A stretch of 64,000 nt of DNA from CAVROP01 sp050008495 (lineage in GTDB: Bacteria > Acidobacteriota > Terriglobia > UBA7540): the NCBI GenBank assembly GCA_050008495.1, contig JBEKMN010000012.1, positions 8,557-72,556 on the forward strand, given 5' to 3'. The position numbers and the translations under genes were made by a program. The notes beneath the pieces are model-generated. The model ran no database searches. It was not told where the DNA came from and saw nothing but the letters and a program-made list of their open reading frames with translations. This document shows positions 42,758-50,667 of the stretch, piece by piece; the first letter of the stretch is position 1, and each line of letters begins with the position of its first letter.

Positions 42758-43993
42758 CTAGCTCGCTGCCGCGGCCCGGTTTTGCACCTGCCCGACAATG
42801 GTCTTGAATTCGTCCTCCGTGAGCAGGTCCTTCTTCTCGAACGATTTTTCCTTCACCAGGCGCACCATTTCCAGCATGTCCTCTTCGTTGGCGGCAACAC
42901 CCAGCTTCTCGCACCATTCCTGAATGGACGGCAGCCCACTGTTCTTGCCGAGTACGATGGTGACCGGCGCTTGTCCCACCAGCTCAGGAGCGAACGGAAC
43001 ATATTCCATAGGGCTCTTCAACCGCGCTTTACGGACAAACCCCGCTACGATCCCGGACTCCACCTGGTAGAGCATGTCGCCCACGATGGGACGGTTGCCC
43101 GGAATCTTCACCTTCGCAAGCTCCAGGACAAACCGCGAGACCTCGCACATCTTCTCGGTGCGGATCCCCAGCTTGACCCCGTACTGGCAGAGCAGCGAGA
43201 GCACCACATCTTCCATGGGAACGTTGCCCGCCCGCTCGCCCAGGCCGGTCACAGTGGTGTGCGCGACGGAGGCCCCAGCCGCAAGGCCGTAAATGGTGTT
43301 GGCCACGCCCAACCCGAAGTCTTGATGGCAGTGAATCTCCACCGGCTTCTTGAGGCGTTTGATCGCCTTCTTGACCACCGCAAAGATGGCTTCCGGCGTG
43401 CATCCGCCGAAACTGTCGGCGATGGTGAAGGAGTCCATATGGCCTTCCTCGGCCACATGCTGAACGAGGTCCAGCAGCTTTTCCACTTCCGTGCGCGTCG
43501 AGTCGATGGTGAAGAATACGGTATAAAGGCCGGCCTCCTTCGCAGCCAGCGTAGCCTCGATGGATGACTTCACGGCGCGCGCCAGGGGCCATCCATAGGC
43601 GTTCTTGATGATATGTTCGCTGGAAGGAATCTCGACAATCACGCCCTTGCACCCACACGCCTTGGCGGCTGCCACGTCACTGACCATGCAGCGGGCAAAG
43701 GTGAAGATCTCCGCTTTCAGACCCAGGTTGGCGATATCGCACACCGCCCCCTGATCCTGCGGCGAGACCGCGGGCATGCCGGCCTCGATGCGGTGCACGC
43801 CCATCGCATCCAACCGCTTGGCGATCTCTACCTTCTCCTCGCGGCGAAACACCACGCCCGTCTGCTGTTCGCCATCGCGCAAGGTCACATCATGGATCTT
43901 GATCTTGGGCGCGAATTTGAAGCCTTTCCTCGCCTCGGGCAAATAGCACCAGGGGCTTACAAACCACTTCTTCGTCTTCCAGGGGTGGGCCAT
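42758..43993 (-). CDS. DRE-TIM metallolyase (isopropylmalate/homocitrate/citramalate synthase-like)
   Basis: The start at 43993 follows GGAGGA; the longer reading to 44095 is not supported. The 411-residue protein has IHDVTLRDGEQQTG (the DRE catalytic loop), EAGMPAVSP, SFTIADSFGGCTPEAI and EIHCHQDFGLGVANT with the HxH metal site, then GLGERAGNVPMEDVV. This class condenses acyl-CoA with an alpha-keto acid or cleaves the reverse. It lacks an obvious LeuA regulatory dimer domain, so a simple leucine-feedback form is unlikely. It lies upstream of the Ptb-like and ackA genes on the same strand, so an acyl-CoA connection is plausible. Confidence 0.85.
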   Translation of the reverse strand: MAHPWKTKKWFVSPWCYLPEARKGFKFAPKIKIHDVTLRDGEQQTGVVFRREEKVEIAKRLDAMGVHRIEAGMPAVSPQDQGAVCDIANLGLKAEIFTFARCMVSDVAAAKACGCKGVIVEIPSSEHIIKNAYGWPLARAVKSSIEATLAAKEAGLYTVFFTIDSTRTEVEKLLDLVQHVAEEGHMDSFTIADSFGGCTPEAIFAVVKKAIKRLKKPVEIHCHQDFGLGVANTIYGLAAGASVAHTTVTGLGERAGNVPMEDVVLSLLCQYGVKLGIRTEKMCEVSRFVLELAKVKIPGNRPIVGDMLYQVESGIVAGFVRKARLKSPMEYVPFAPELVGQAPVTIVLGKNSGLPSIQEWCEKLGVAANEEDMLEMVRLVKEKSFEKKDLLTEDEFKTIVGQVQNRAAAAS

Positions 43994-44117
43994 AGCTCCT
44001 CCGTAGACTGTCGGAAACTGTCTCCGGCCTTGCCGCATAGGCTCGCTTTCGCGGTGCGTAAATTGGCGGATAAAGTCCCGCAGAAAGCGATTCACCGGCT
44101 TCCGGAAACCTAATAGT

Positions 44118-44145
44118 CTACCGCAACTTAGCTGTGTTGCGGTAG
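44118..44145. promoter_or_regulatory. Perfect inverted repeat in the divergent purF control region
   Basis: CTACCGCAAC, an 8-nt loop, GTTGCGGTAG. It is the only strong structure I see in the 395-bp space (43994-44388) between the DRE-TIM gene and purF. It could be an operator or an RNA hairpin. Confidence 0.4.
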
Positions 44146-44388
44146 AGCTTGCCGTTCCCGCACAAACCTGTTGCGCCGGTTCGAGAATAGGCGCACAATA
44201 GGACGTGCCGTCACTGCCGGCGTTGGCGGCGTAGGTTCCGGATCGCCTGTAGTGACTTCTGGGAATTCAGGCCGGCGTGCCGAAAACCGCATGAGCGTGG
44301 GGGACGGGTTTCGCACCGAACGCACTGATTCAACTGAAGTTAGCGGCCGATCCAGCAGGGCCATCCTTCCTGATTTGGAGGAGGATTT

Positions 44389-45819
44389 TTGCAGCTCGCG
44401 TCTTCTTTCTTCCCAGTATTCTCTCTACCCGATGACAAGTTTCACGACCATTGTGGGGTGTTCGCAGTTTATGGGCACCCCGAAGCCGCGAAACTGGCAT
44501 ATTTAGGTCTCTACGCGCTCCAACACCGGGGACAGGAAAGCGCCGGCATCGCTGTCTCTGACGGCGAGTCATTGACCTGCAAACGAGGGATGGGACACGT
44601 GGACGAGATCTTTCCCTCCGAGGTCATTAAAGGTTTGCCGGGGTATCTGGCTATTGGGCACACGCGCTACTCGACGGCAGGCGACACTGACCTTAAGAAC
44701 GCTCAACCCTTGAAGGTGAGCTGCAATAAGGGCCAGGTGGCCTTGGCTCATAACGGGAATTTGGTGAACGCCAGCTCAATCCGGCGCGACCTCGAAAACC
44801 GGGGCGACATCTTTCAAACCACCAGCGACACGGAAGTAATCCTGCATTTCTTTGCCCGCTCCCGACAGACCGGCATTCCTGAGGCTGTGGCGGAGGCGCT
44901 CGATAAAGTCGTGGGGGCGTACTCGCTGGTGATGCTCTTCAAGGACAGCGTCTACGGCATCCGCGACCCGCGTGGTTTCCGCCCCCTGAGCCTGGGACAG
45001 CTTGGCGATGCATACGTGTTGGCCTCAGAGAGTTGCGCCTTCGACCTGATTGACGCCAAGTTCATTCGCGATGTCGAGCCGGGCGAGATGGTCATTTTGG
45101 ATCGGCGCGGAGTGACTTCGTTGCATTTCGCACCTCCTGCTTCGTCCGCCCAGTGCATCTTCGAGCACGTCTACTTTTCCCGCCCGGACAGCTTGGTTTT
45201 CGGACGTTCAGTGCAGGCCAGCCGCGAAATGCTGGGGCGGTTTCTCGCCCGCGAGCACCCCGCAGACGCCGACCTGGTCGTTCCGGTTCCGGATTCAGGC
45301 GTTCCGGCGGCCACAGGCTATGCCGAGGAATCAGGGATTCCGCTCAAGATCGCTTTGATCCGCAACCACTATGTCGGCCGCACGTTTATCGAGCCCAGCC
45401 AGGCGATCCGGGATTTCGGCGTCAAGTTGAAACTAAACCCCGTGCGCAGTTTGCTGGAGGGAAAGCGAGTAGTTCTGGTCGACGACTCGATCGTACGCGG
45501 CACGACCAGCCGGATGATTGTGCGGATTGTAAGAGAGGCAGGGGCCAAGGAAATTCACATGCGCATCAGTTGCCCCCCCACTACCTCCCCGTGCTTTTAT
45601 GGCATTGACACGCCAACGAAAAAGGAATTAATCGCATCTACTCATAATGTCGAGGAAATACGACAATTCCTGGGAGCTGACTCCCTAGGTTATCAGTCGC
45701 TGGAGGGTCTGCGCCGAGCGGTTGGCGATACGCAGGGACGGTTTTGCCTGGCGTGCTACACCGGGACTTATCCCACCACCGTTCAAGAGCCTCTGATTGC
45801 GATTCGAAACCGGGACTGA
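44389..45819 (+). CDS. purF: Amidophosphoribosyltransferase
   Basis: PurF makes phosphoribosylamine from PRPP and glutamine, the first step of purine synthesis. A TTG start at 44389 with GGAGGAGG four bases upstream gives a short propeptide. The N-terminal nucleophile Cys22 follows DDKFHDH (CGVFAVYG), so cleavage before Cys22 is expected. The PRPP loop is VVLVDDSIVRGTTSR. Cysteines in AQCIFEHVY, ISCPPTTSPC and FCLACYTG match the iron-sulfur-type (Bacillus-like) enzyme. It heads a plus-strand run purF-lepB-purM-purN. Confidence 0.96.
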   Translation: MQLASSFFPVFSLPDDKFHDHCGVFAVYGHPEAAKLAYLGLYALQHRGQESAGIAVSDGESLTCKRGMGHVDEIFPSEVIKGLPGYLAIGHTRYSTAGDTDLKNAQPLKVSCNKGQVALAHNGNLVNASSIRRDLENRGDIFQTTSDTEVILHFFARSRQTGIPEAVAEALDKVVGAYSLVMLFKDSVYGIRDPRGFRPLSLGQLGDAYVLASESCAFDLIDAKFIRDVEPGEMVILDRRGVTSLHFAPPASSAQCIFEHVYFSRPDSLVFGRSVQASREMLGRFLAREHPADADLVVPVPDSGVPAATGYAEESGIPLKIALIRNHYVGRTFIEPSQAIRDFGVKLKLNPVRSLLEGKRVVLVDDSIVRGTTSRMIVRIVREAGAKEIHMRISCPPTTSPCFYGIDTPTKKELIASTHNVEEIRQFLGADSLGYQSLEGLRRAVGDTQGRFCLACYTGTYPTTVQEPLIAIRNRD

Positions 45820-45824
45820 GAGAT

Positions 45825-46688
45825 ATGGAACCGCTTGAGAAGCAAGCTGCGGAAGGGCCTGTGGCAGGGCCGCACGTTTCGGAACCTGCCGTGTCCGCTT
45901 CGCCGGAGGCGGAAGGCGGGAATCAGGACGCCAGGCCCAGGCGACGCGAAAGTGCGTGGGAGACCGTTCGTTCTTTGTTGGTGGTTCTGCTGGGTGTGTT
46001 CTGCATCCGGACGTTCATCGCAGAAGCAACGGTGATTCCCACGGGGTCGATGGAACAAACCATCTTGATCGGCGATCATGTGTTCCTGAACAAGCTGCTC
46101 TACGGGCCTCGGTTTCCTTACACGTCGTTGCGCATTCCGCCCCTGCGCGGCGTCCACCGGCAGGACATCGTCGCTTTTCGCTATCCCAGAAATCCCTCCG
46201 TGATGTTTGTGAAACGCGTGATCGGTGTGGGCGGCGACGTGATCAGGATCGAAGACCGTAGAGTATTCGTCAACGGCCAGCCGCTCCCGGAGCCTTATAA
46301 CCACTTCCAATACTCCTCAACTCTGCCCTTAAGGGACAACTTCCCTCCGCCCCTCAACGTGCTGGAAACCTTACCTGCCGCCTGGGGGCTGGACCCGTCG
46401 TGGGCGCGCGAAATGCCCAACTTCATTCGGAAGGACGGACTGCACGTGCCCCAGGGATTCCTCTTCTGCATGGGCGACAACCGGGACAACTCTTTGGACA
46501 GCCGATTCTGGGGCTTCGTTCCGCTCGAAAACGTGGTGGGCGAACCACTCTTTGTCTACTGGTCTTACGACGCCCCCAGCCGCGACTGGACGAGTGAGGA
46601 ACTGGCTTCCCGGCTCAAATTTGACGCCTCCATCCTTTGGAACTTCTTCGCCAAGACTCGCTGGTCGAGGACGGGAAAAACCTTCTGA
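45825..46688 (+). CDS. lepB: Signal peptidase I
   Basis: The chosen ATG at 45825 begins 5 bp after the purF stop; upstream ATGs lie inside purF. A Pro/Arg-rich cytoplasmic tail, one TM helix (LLVVLLGVFCIRTFIAEA), the Ser motif PTGSMEQTI, the Lys motif KRVIGVGGD and FCMGDNRDNSLDSRFWG are all present, so it is an active Ser/Lys leader peptidase. A roughly 50-residue insert lies between the two active-site regions (LPLRDNFPPPLNVLETLPA). Location inside a purine operon is unusual. The TGA stop lies in a 7-bp array. Confidence 0.94.
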   Translation: MEPLEKQAAEGPVAGPHVSEPAVSASPEAEGGNQDARPRRRESAWETVRSLLVVLLGVFCIRTFIAEATVIPTGSMEQTILIGDHVFLNKLLYGPRFPYTSLRIPPLRGVHRQDIVAFRYPRNPSVMFVKRVIGVGGDVIRIEDRRVFVNGQPLPEPYNHFQYSSTLPLRDNFPPPLNVLETLPAAWGLDPSWAREMPNFIRKDGLHVPQGFLFCMGDNRDNSLDSRFWGFVPLENVVGEPLFVYWSYDAPSRDWTSEELASRLKFDASILWNFFAKTRWSRTGKTF

Positions 46689-46793
46689 ATTTGTGATTTG
46701 TGATTTGCGATTTGTGATTGCCAGTGAATTGAGTGAGAACGAACTTGAGCCAATACAGATCCAATCACAAATCACCAATCACCCATCACAAAT
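46689..46793. repeat. Paired inverted 7-bp arrays between lepB and purM
   Basis: Left ATTTGTG ATTTGTG ATTTGCG ATTTGTG (46689-46720) matches the complement of the right arm (46761-46793) at about 28 of 32 positions. The lepB stop overlaps the first unit. A further one-sided array (CAATCAC AAATCAC AAATCAC CAATGAC, 46847-46874) ends four bases before the purM ATG. Confidence 0.92.
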
Positions 46794-46878
46794 GTGCTAT
46801 TCTCTAGCGCGGTGAATTCGTGGATCGTGGCTGGAGTGCGGCATTCACCAATCACAAATCACAAATCACCAATGACCT

Positions 46879-47907
46879 ATGCTCTATCGTGATGCTGGTG
46901 TTGACATCGACGCGGCCACCGAAGCCAAAGCGTCCATCAAACTCCTGGCGCGCCAAACTTTCAACGCGCGCGTACTGAAGGAAGTCGGAGCCTTCGGCGG
47001 ATTCTTCTCCATCCAGGGCCTTCCCCGTGACGCCGTCCTGATCTCGAGCATCGACGGCGTGGGAACCAAGCTCAAAATCGCCTTCGCCTTGAACCGGCAT
47101 ACCACCGTCGGCGCCGATCTGGTCAACCACTGCGTCAACGACATCTCCGTTCACGGCGCGGCGCCCTTGTTCCTGCTCGACTACCTGGCGACCGGAAAAA
47201 TGCACCCCGCCGTGGTCACCGACGTTGTGCGGGGCGTGGCCTCGGCTTGCCGGTCGGTGGGCTGCGCATTGATTGGCGGCGAAACCGCGGAGATGCCGGG
47301 CTTCTATCCGCCCAATGAATACGATCTGGCGGCCTGCATCATCGGCTGGGTCCGGCAGCGCGAGATCATCGACGGAAGCCGCATCTGCCCGGGAGACGCC
47401 ATCGTGGGGCTTCCCTCCTGGGGATTACACACGAACGGATATTCCCTGGCACGCAAGGTCCTGCTCGAAAAGGCAGGAATCAAGCTCACCCGGCAAATAC
47501 CGGAACTGGGCCGGACCCTGGGTGACGAACTGCTCGCCCCGCACCGTTGCTATTGGAATATCCTGCGGCCACTGCTTGCCGAACGCTTGCTTAAAGGATT
47601 AGTTCATATCACCGGCGGGGGCATTACCGATAATACGCCGCGCATACTTCCCCCAGGGGCCCGCGCAGTTGTCCGGCTGGGGAGCTGGCCGGTATTGCCG
47701 ATCTTCAATTTGATCGCCCGGCTGGGGCACGTGCCGGAGCCCGACATGCTCCGCACCTTCAACCTGGGAATTGGCATGTTGCTGATCGTGGCCAGGCGAA
47801 AACTGGCTCGCGTCACTGCATTGCTCTCGAAAGCACGGGAAAAATTCTGGATCATCGGCGATATCCAGCATGGCAAGCCGAGCGTTAATTACATTCGCGG
47901 TTTGTGA
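46879..47907 (+). CDS. purM: Phosphoribosylformylglycinamidine cyclo-ligase
   Basis: PurM closes the imidazole ring to give AIR. Motifs: YRDAGVDIDAATEAK, GGFFSIQGLPRDAVLISSIDGVGTK, FLLDYLATGKMHP, GGETAEMPGFYP and the C-terminal HITGGGITDNTPRILP. The 342-residue length is normal. The ATG at 46879 has no Shine-Dalgarno because an array of AAATCAC units occupies that position. Its TGA stop is itself part of the following TTTGTGA array. Both ends are bounded by array sequence. Confidence 0.96.
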   Translation: MLYRDAGVDIDAATEAKASIKLLARQTFNARVLKEVGAFGGFFSIQGLPRDAVLISSIDGVGTKLKIAFALNRHTTVGADLVNHCVNDISVHGAAPLFLLDYLATGKMHPAVVTDVVRGVASACRSVGCALIGGETAEMPGFYPPNEYDLAACIIGWVRQREIIDGSRICPGDAIVGLPSWGLHTNGYSLARKVLLEKAGIKLTRQIPELGRTLGDELLAPHRCYWNILRPLLAERLLKGLVHITGGGITDNTPRILPPGARAVVRLGSWPVLPIFNLIARLGHVPEPDMLRTFNLGIGMLLIVARRKLARVTALLSKAREKFWIIGDIQHGKPSVNYIRGL

Positions 47908-48234
47908 TTTGAGATTCGTGATTTGAGATCTGAGATTTGTGATTTGAGATCTGAGATTTGTGATTTGTGATTTGAGACTTGTGATTTTTCACTGTCATCC
48001 TGAGCGATTTTTCACTGTCATCCTGAGCGCAGCGAAGGATCTCTGCAGTTGTTTTGATTCTCGGTGCGCGATGTTGAACTGCGGCGATTCTTCGCTTCGC
48101 TCAGAATGACATGCGAAGGGAGTTGAATGACTACGAATCACCAACAGAGCATCAATCACAAATCACCAATCACAAATCACCAATCGCAAATCACCAATCG
48201 CAAATCACCAATCGCAAATCACCCATGGACGGTC
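47901..48234. repeat. Long paired 7-bp arrays flanking a MITE-like element (purM-purN spacer)
   Basis: Left arm 47901-47986: GATTTGA/GATTTGT/GATCTGA units starting in the purM stop codon. Right arm 48150-48231: CAATCAC AAATCAC CAATCGC units running to the purN start. Arms are inverted complements of the ATTTGTG type. A 23-bp tandem duplication ending TGTCATCCTGAGCG and the palindromic element at 48016-48111 lie between them. No gene is accepted here. Confidence 0.9.
48016..48111. repeat. MITE-like palindromic element (TGTCATCC..AATGACA family), copy 2
   Basis: Left end 48016-48041 and right end 48086-48111 (GATTCTTCGCTTCGCTCAGA..) are 26-bp inverted repeats with three mismatches. Right end identical to copy 1 at 20262-20287. 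Confidence 0.9.
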
Positions 48235-48237
48235 TTC

Positions 48238-48849
48238 ATGAAGAATCTCGGCATCCTGCTCTCCGGGCGCGGCTCGAATTTCGAGGCGATCGCCCGCAAC
48301 GTTCAGGAGGGGAAAATCCCCGCTAAGATAGCCATCGTCGTCAGCAACAAAGAGGGTGCTGCGGGCCTTGCCACGGCGAGAAGGATGGGCCTCGAAACTC
48401 GCTTCATTTCCTCCCAAGGAAAAGAACGCGAATCCTTCGATCGCGAAGTTGTTTCAGTCCTCAAGCACTTTCAAGTGGATGTGGTGTGCCTGGCAGGTTT
48501 CATGCGTATTCTCAGCCCCTATTTCGTGCGCGCGTTTCCTAGGCGCATTCTGAATATCCATCCCGCACTGCTGCCGGCTTTTCCCGGAACCGACGCGCAG
48601 AAGCAGGCTCTCGATTACGGCGTGAAATTCACGGGCTGCACAGTTCACATCGTTGACGAAGGCGTGGATTCCGGCCCCATCGTCTGCCAGGCCGTCGTCC
48701 CCGTCTTGGATGAGGACACTCCGGAATCCCTCTCCGAGCGAATCTTAAAGGAGGAGCACCGGATCTATTCGGAGGCTGTTTGCCTTCTTATCGAGGATAA
48801 GGTTCGTTTACAAGGCCGACGGCTGATCAGCAGCGCAATTGCTTCTTAA
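48238..48849 (+). CDS. purN: Phosphoribosylglycinamide formyltransferase
   Basis: PurN formylates GAR with 10-formyl-THF. The ATG at 48238 begins MKNLGILLSGRGSNFEAI, the family's normal N-terminus. An in-frame ATG at 48127 would add 37 residues encoded mainly by the CAATCAC array (NHQSQITNRKSPIANH), which is rejected. Other motifs: GFMRILSPYFV, LNIHPALLPAFPGTDAQ and TVHIVDEGVDSGPI. No clear ribosome-binding site. It overlaps the convergent kinase gene by 4 bases. Confidence 0.95.
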   Translation: MKNLGILLSGRGSNFEAIARNVQEGKIPAKIAIVVSNKEGAAGLATARRMGLETRFISSQGKERESFDREVVSVLKHFQVDVVCLAGFMRILSPYFVRAFPRRILNIHPALLPAFPGTDAQKQALDYGVKFTGCTVHIVDEGVDSGPIVCQAVVPVLDEDTPESLSERILKEEHRIYSEAVCLLIEDKVRLQGRRLISSAIAS

Positions 48850-49709
48850 GGAGCCGTTGCTCTGGTGATAGCTATCCAATCTTCGTAACTCCAGTCATCA
48901 GGCGGGTCCACCGCGACACGGGCGAACAACCAAAGTCGAATGCGCTCGCAATCAACGTCCAGCAGATCGCCCATTCGATGGATGAGCCCGATGGGATCTG
49001 ACCGCAGCCTCTCAGAACAATTGAACAAGTGTTGAGTCACATCATAAGCCGGATCGCCAATGAACGGTTTCGGGTCAATGACGAGCCAAGTCCGTCGCTT
49101 TGACCGGAGGACGTTACCGGCGTGAAGATCCGTTGCCAGCAGCACTTCCTTGGGAGCGGTACGAGGCAGTTCGTCGAAGAGTCGCAGACCTTCGCGGACC
49201 AGGCCTGCGTCGCGCCACTTCCCGGTGTCTGCCAACGTCGCGTCGCCCCAGAACTTCATGAGGGCGGAAAGTGGTCGAAAGGGGTGGGGCGCCACGGGCG
49301 AGCGCCAGAGACGACGCAACAATCCCGCGATAACCAGATCCTGTTCGGCCTCCGGCACGGCGCGCAGCGAAGTTCCAGGATGGCAGCGCTCGAGCAGCAT
49401 GGCGCCCAGCTCGTCGTCCGTCAGCAGCCGGACCGTCGGATCGCCGTCCCAGAATCGCAACCCCTCCGCTTCGTGCTCCGCCTCCAGGTGAGGCATGCCA
49501 ATCTTGAGCACCGCCTCGGTCCCGTCGGCGAGCGCGGCCGGCGCTACCCAAGCGCAACTCACCTCGTTGTTATCGAATGGGGCGCCGACACTCAACGACC
49601 ACCGCCGCTCGGCGCTCCGCAGAAGCTCCGGCAGCCGGTCGAGCCACGCCGCACCCTCGGGCGTCTTGCTGCAGTTCGCGACGACTCGGACCGGTATCTT
49701 CAATGTCAT
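48846..49709 (-). CDS. Aminoglycoside phosphotransferase-family kinase (streptomycin 6-kinase-like)
   Basis: The 287-residue protein resembles APH(6)/hydroxyurea phosphotransferases: AVLKIGMPHLEAEHEAEGLRF (Lys of the N-lobe), a middle linker, then LATDLHAGNVLRS (catalytic Asp and Asn) and LVIDPKPFIGDPAYDVTQHL (metal-binding Asp). All key residues are present. In the chromosome of an environmental bacterium this may confer streptomycin tolerance or phosphorylate another small molecule. It has no mobile-element flank. It converges on purN with a 4-bp overlap. Confidence 0.82.
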   Translation of the reverse strand: MTLKIPVRVVANCSKTPEGAAWLDRLPELLRSAERRWSLSVGAPFDNNEVSCAWVAPAALADGTEAVLKIGMPHLEAEHEAEGLRFWDGDPTVRLLTDDELGAMLLERCHPGTSLRAVPEAEQDLVIAGLLRRLWRSPVAPHPFRPLSALMKFWGDATLADTGKWRDAGLVREGLRLFDELPRTAPKEVLLATDLHAGNVLRSKRRTWLVIDPKPFIGDPAYDVTQHLFNCSERLRSDPIGLIHRMGDLLDVDCERIRLWLFARVAVDPPDDWSYEDWIAITRATAP

Positions 49710-49741
49710 GCCATGAATCTAACCGCGCCCGTCACCTTCAT

Positions 49742-50425
49742 TCACTTTCGCTCCGAGAGACTTCCCTTCCACGCGGCGGTCCTGCTGCGGGCGTCTTGCA
49801 CGTGGCCCAGGAACCTCCGGGCCAATTCACAAACCCACCCTGCCCTCCGCTCCTTGATTGCCTCGGTGGGGATCAACTCTCGTCCCACGCCGATTGCGGC
49901 AGCGCCCGCCAGAATCAAATTTCCGGCCGTCGATAAAGTTACGCCTCCCGCAGCGACCATCGGCACCTGAGATAACGCCGCCTTCAGAGCACGGATGTAG
50001 ATTTCGCCACCCATTTCCGCGCAGGGGAAGACTTTGACGAAGTCGGCGGACGCCTTCCACGCCCTGATCACCTCCGTGGGGGTCAAAGCGCCCGGCAAAA
50101 CCACCACCCCTGCCTTGCTTGCGAACTCGACGACCTCCGCATCGAACCCCTCACTGGTGAGGAATTTTGCCCCCGCACCCACACACACGCGCGCCATCTC
50201 CACGTCCAGCACGGAACCCGCCCCGACGATCATCTGCGGCGCGTCGCGAGCCAGTTGAGAGATTACGTCCGCCGCGCCTTGAACTGTCATGGCCATTTCC
50301 ACGATGGGGATGCCACCGCAAGCCACCGCCTCGGCGGCAAAAAATGCCTCCTCGGCAGTCGATACGCGAACAATTGGAATGATGCCGATTTCCTCGATGC
50401 GCGCGCGAACTTCTTCTCTCTTCAT
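49742..50425 (-). CDS. eda: KDPG/KHG aldolase
   Basis: The start at 50425 (or 50428) follows GGAGG; the longer reading to 50725 passes through repeats and is rejected. The 227-residue class I aldolase has RVSTAEEAFFAAEAV, IPIVEMAMT (Glu of the active site), GAGSVLDVE, ADFVKVFPC with the Schiff-base Lys, and VAAGGVTLSTAGN. It cleaves 2-keto-3-deoxy-6-phosphogluconate or 4-hydroxy-2-oxoglutarate. It stands between the kinase and efflux genes, with no other Entner-Doudoroff gene near. Confidence 0.92.
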   Translation of the reverse strand: MKREEVRARIEEIGIIPIVRVSTAEEAFFAAEAVACGGIPIVEMAMTVQGAADVISQLARDAPQMIVGAGSVLDVEMARVCVGAGAKFLTSEGFDAEVVEFASKAGVVVLPGALTPTEVIRAWKASADFVKVFPCAEMGGEIYIRALKAALSQVPMVAAGGVTLSTAGNLILAGAAAIGVGRELIPTEAIKERRAGWVCELARRFLGHVQDARSRTAAWKGSLSERK

Positions 50426-50582
50426 CATTCGCCTCCTACCAGGGAGCCGTTGAGGCTCGGCTGAGAAGCATTTTGCTCTCGATCGGCGGTTTTGCCAAGA
50501 CCGACCAGAGGCCATAAGTCCGGCGTGAGCGATTTCGTGTAAAGCCGGCCTTTCTAAGTACGGGATCGAAGCACGAGGGTTG

Positions 50583-50667
50583 AGAATTCCGACCTCACAT
50601 TTGAGATTTGAGATCTGAGATTTGAGACCTGCGATTTGAGATCTACGGTTTGAATGACTCCCGACTA
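50583..50667. repeat. 7-bp period array after the RND pump stop codon
   Basis: On the minus strand, starting at the TAG stop: TCAAATC, GCAGGTC, TCAAATC, TCAGATC, TCAAATC, TCAAATG. No inverted partner seen. Confidence 0.85.

Noticed and set aside
46689..48234. Repeated AATCACA-type units look like a CRISPR array
   Set aside because: Units are 7 bp with no spacers of constant length and no cas genes nearby; they belong to the short-period arrays.
48127..48237. N-terminal extension of purN from an earlier ATG
   Set aside because: The extra 37 residues are translated repeat units; the family's normal start is at 48238.
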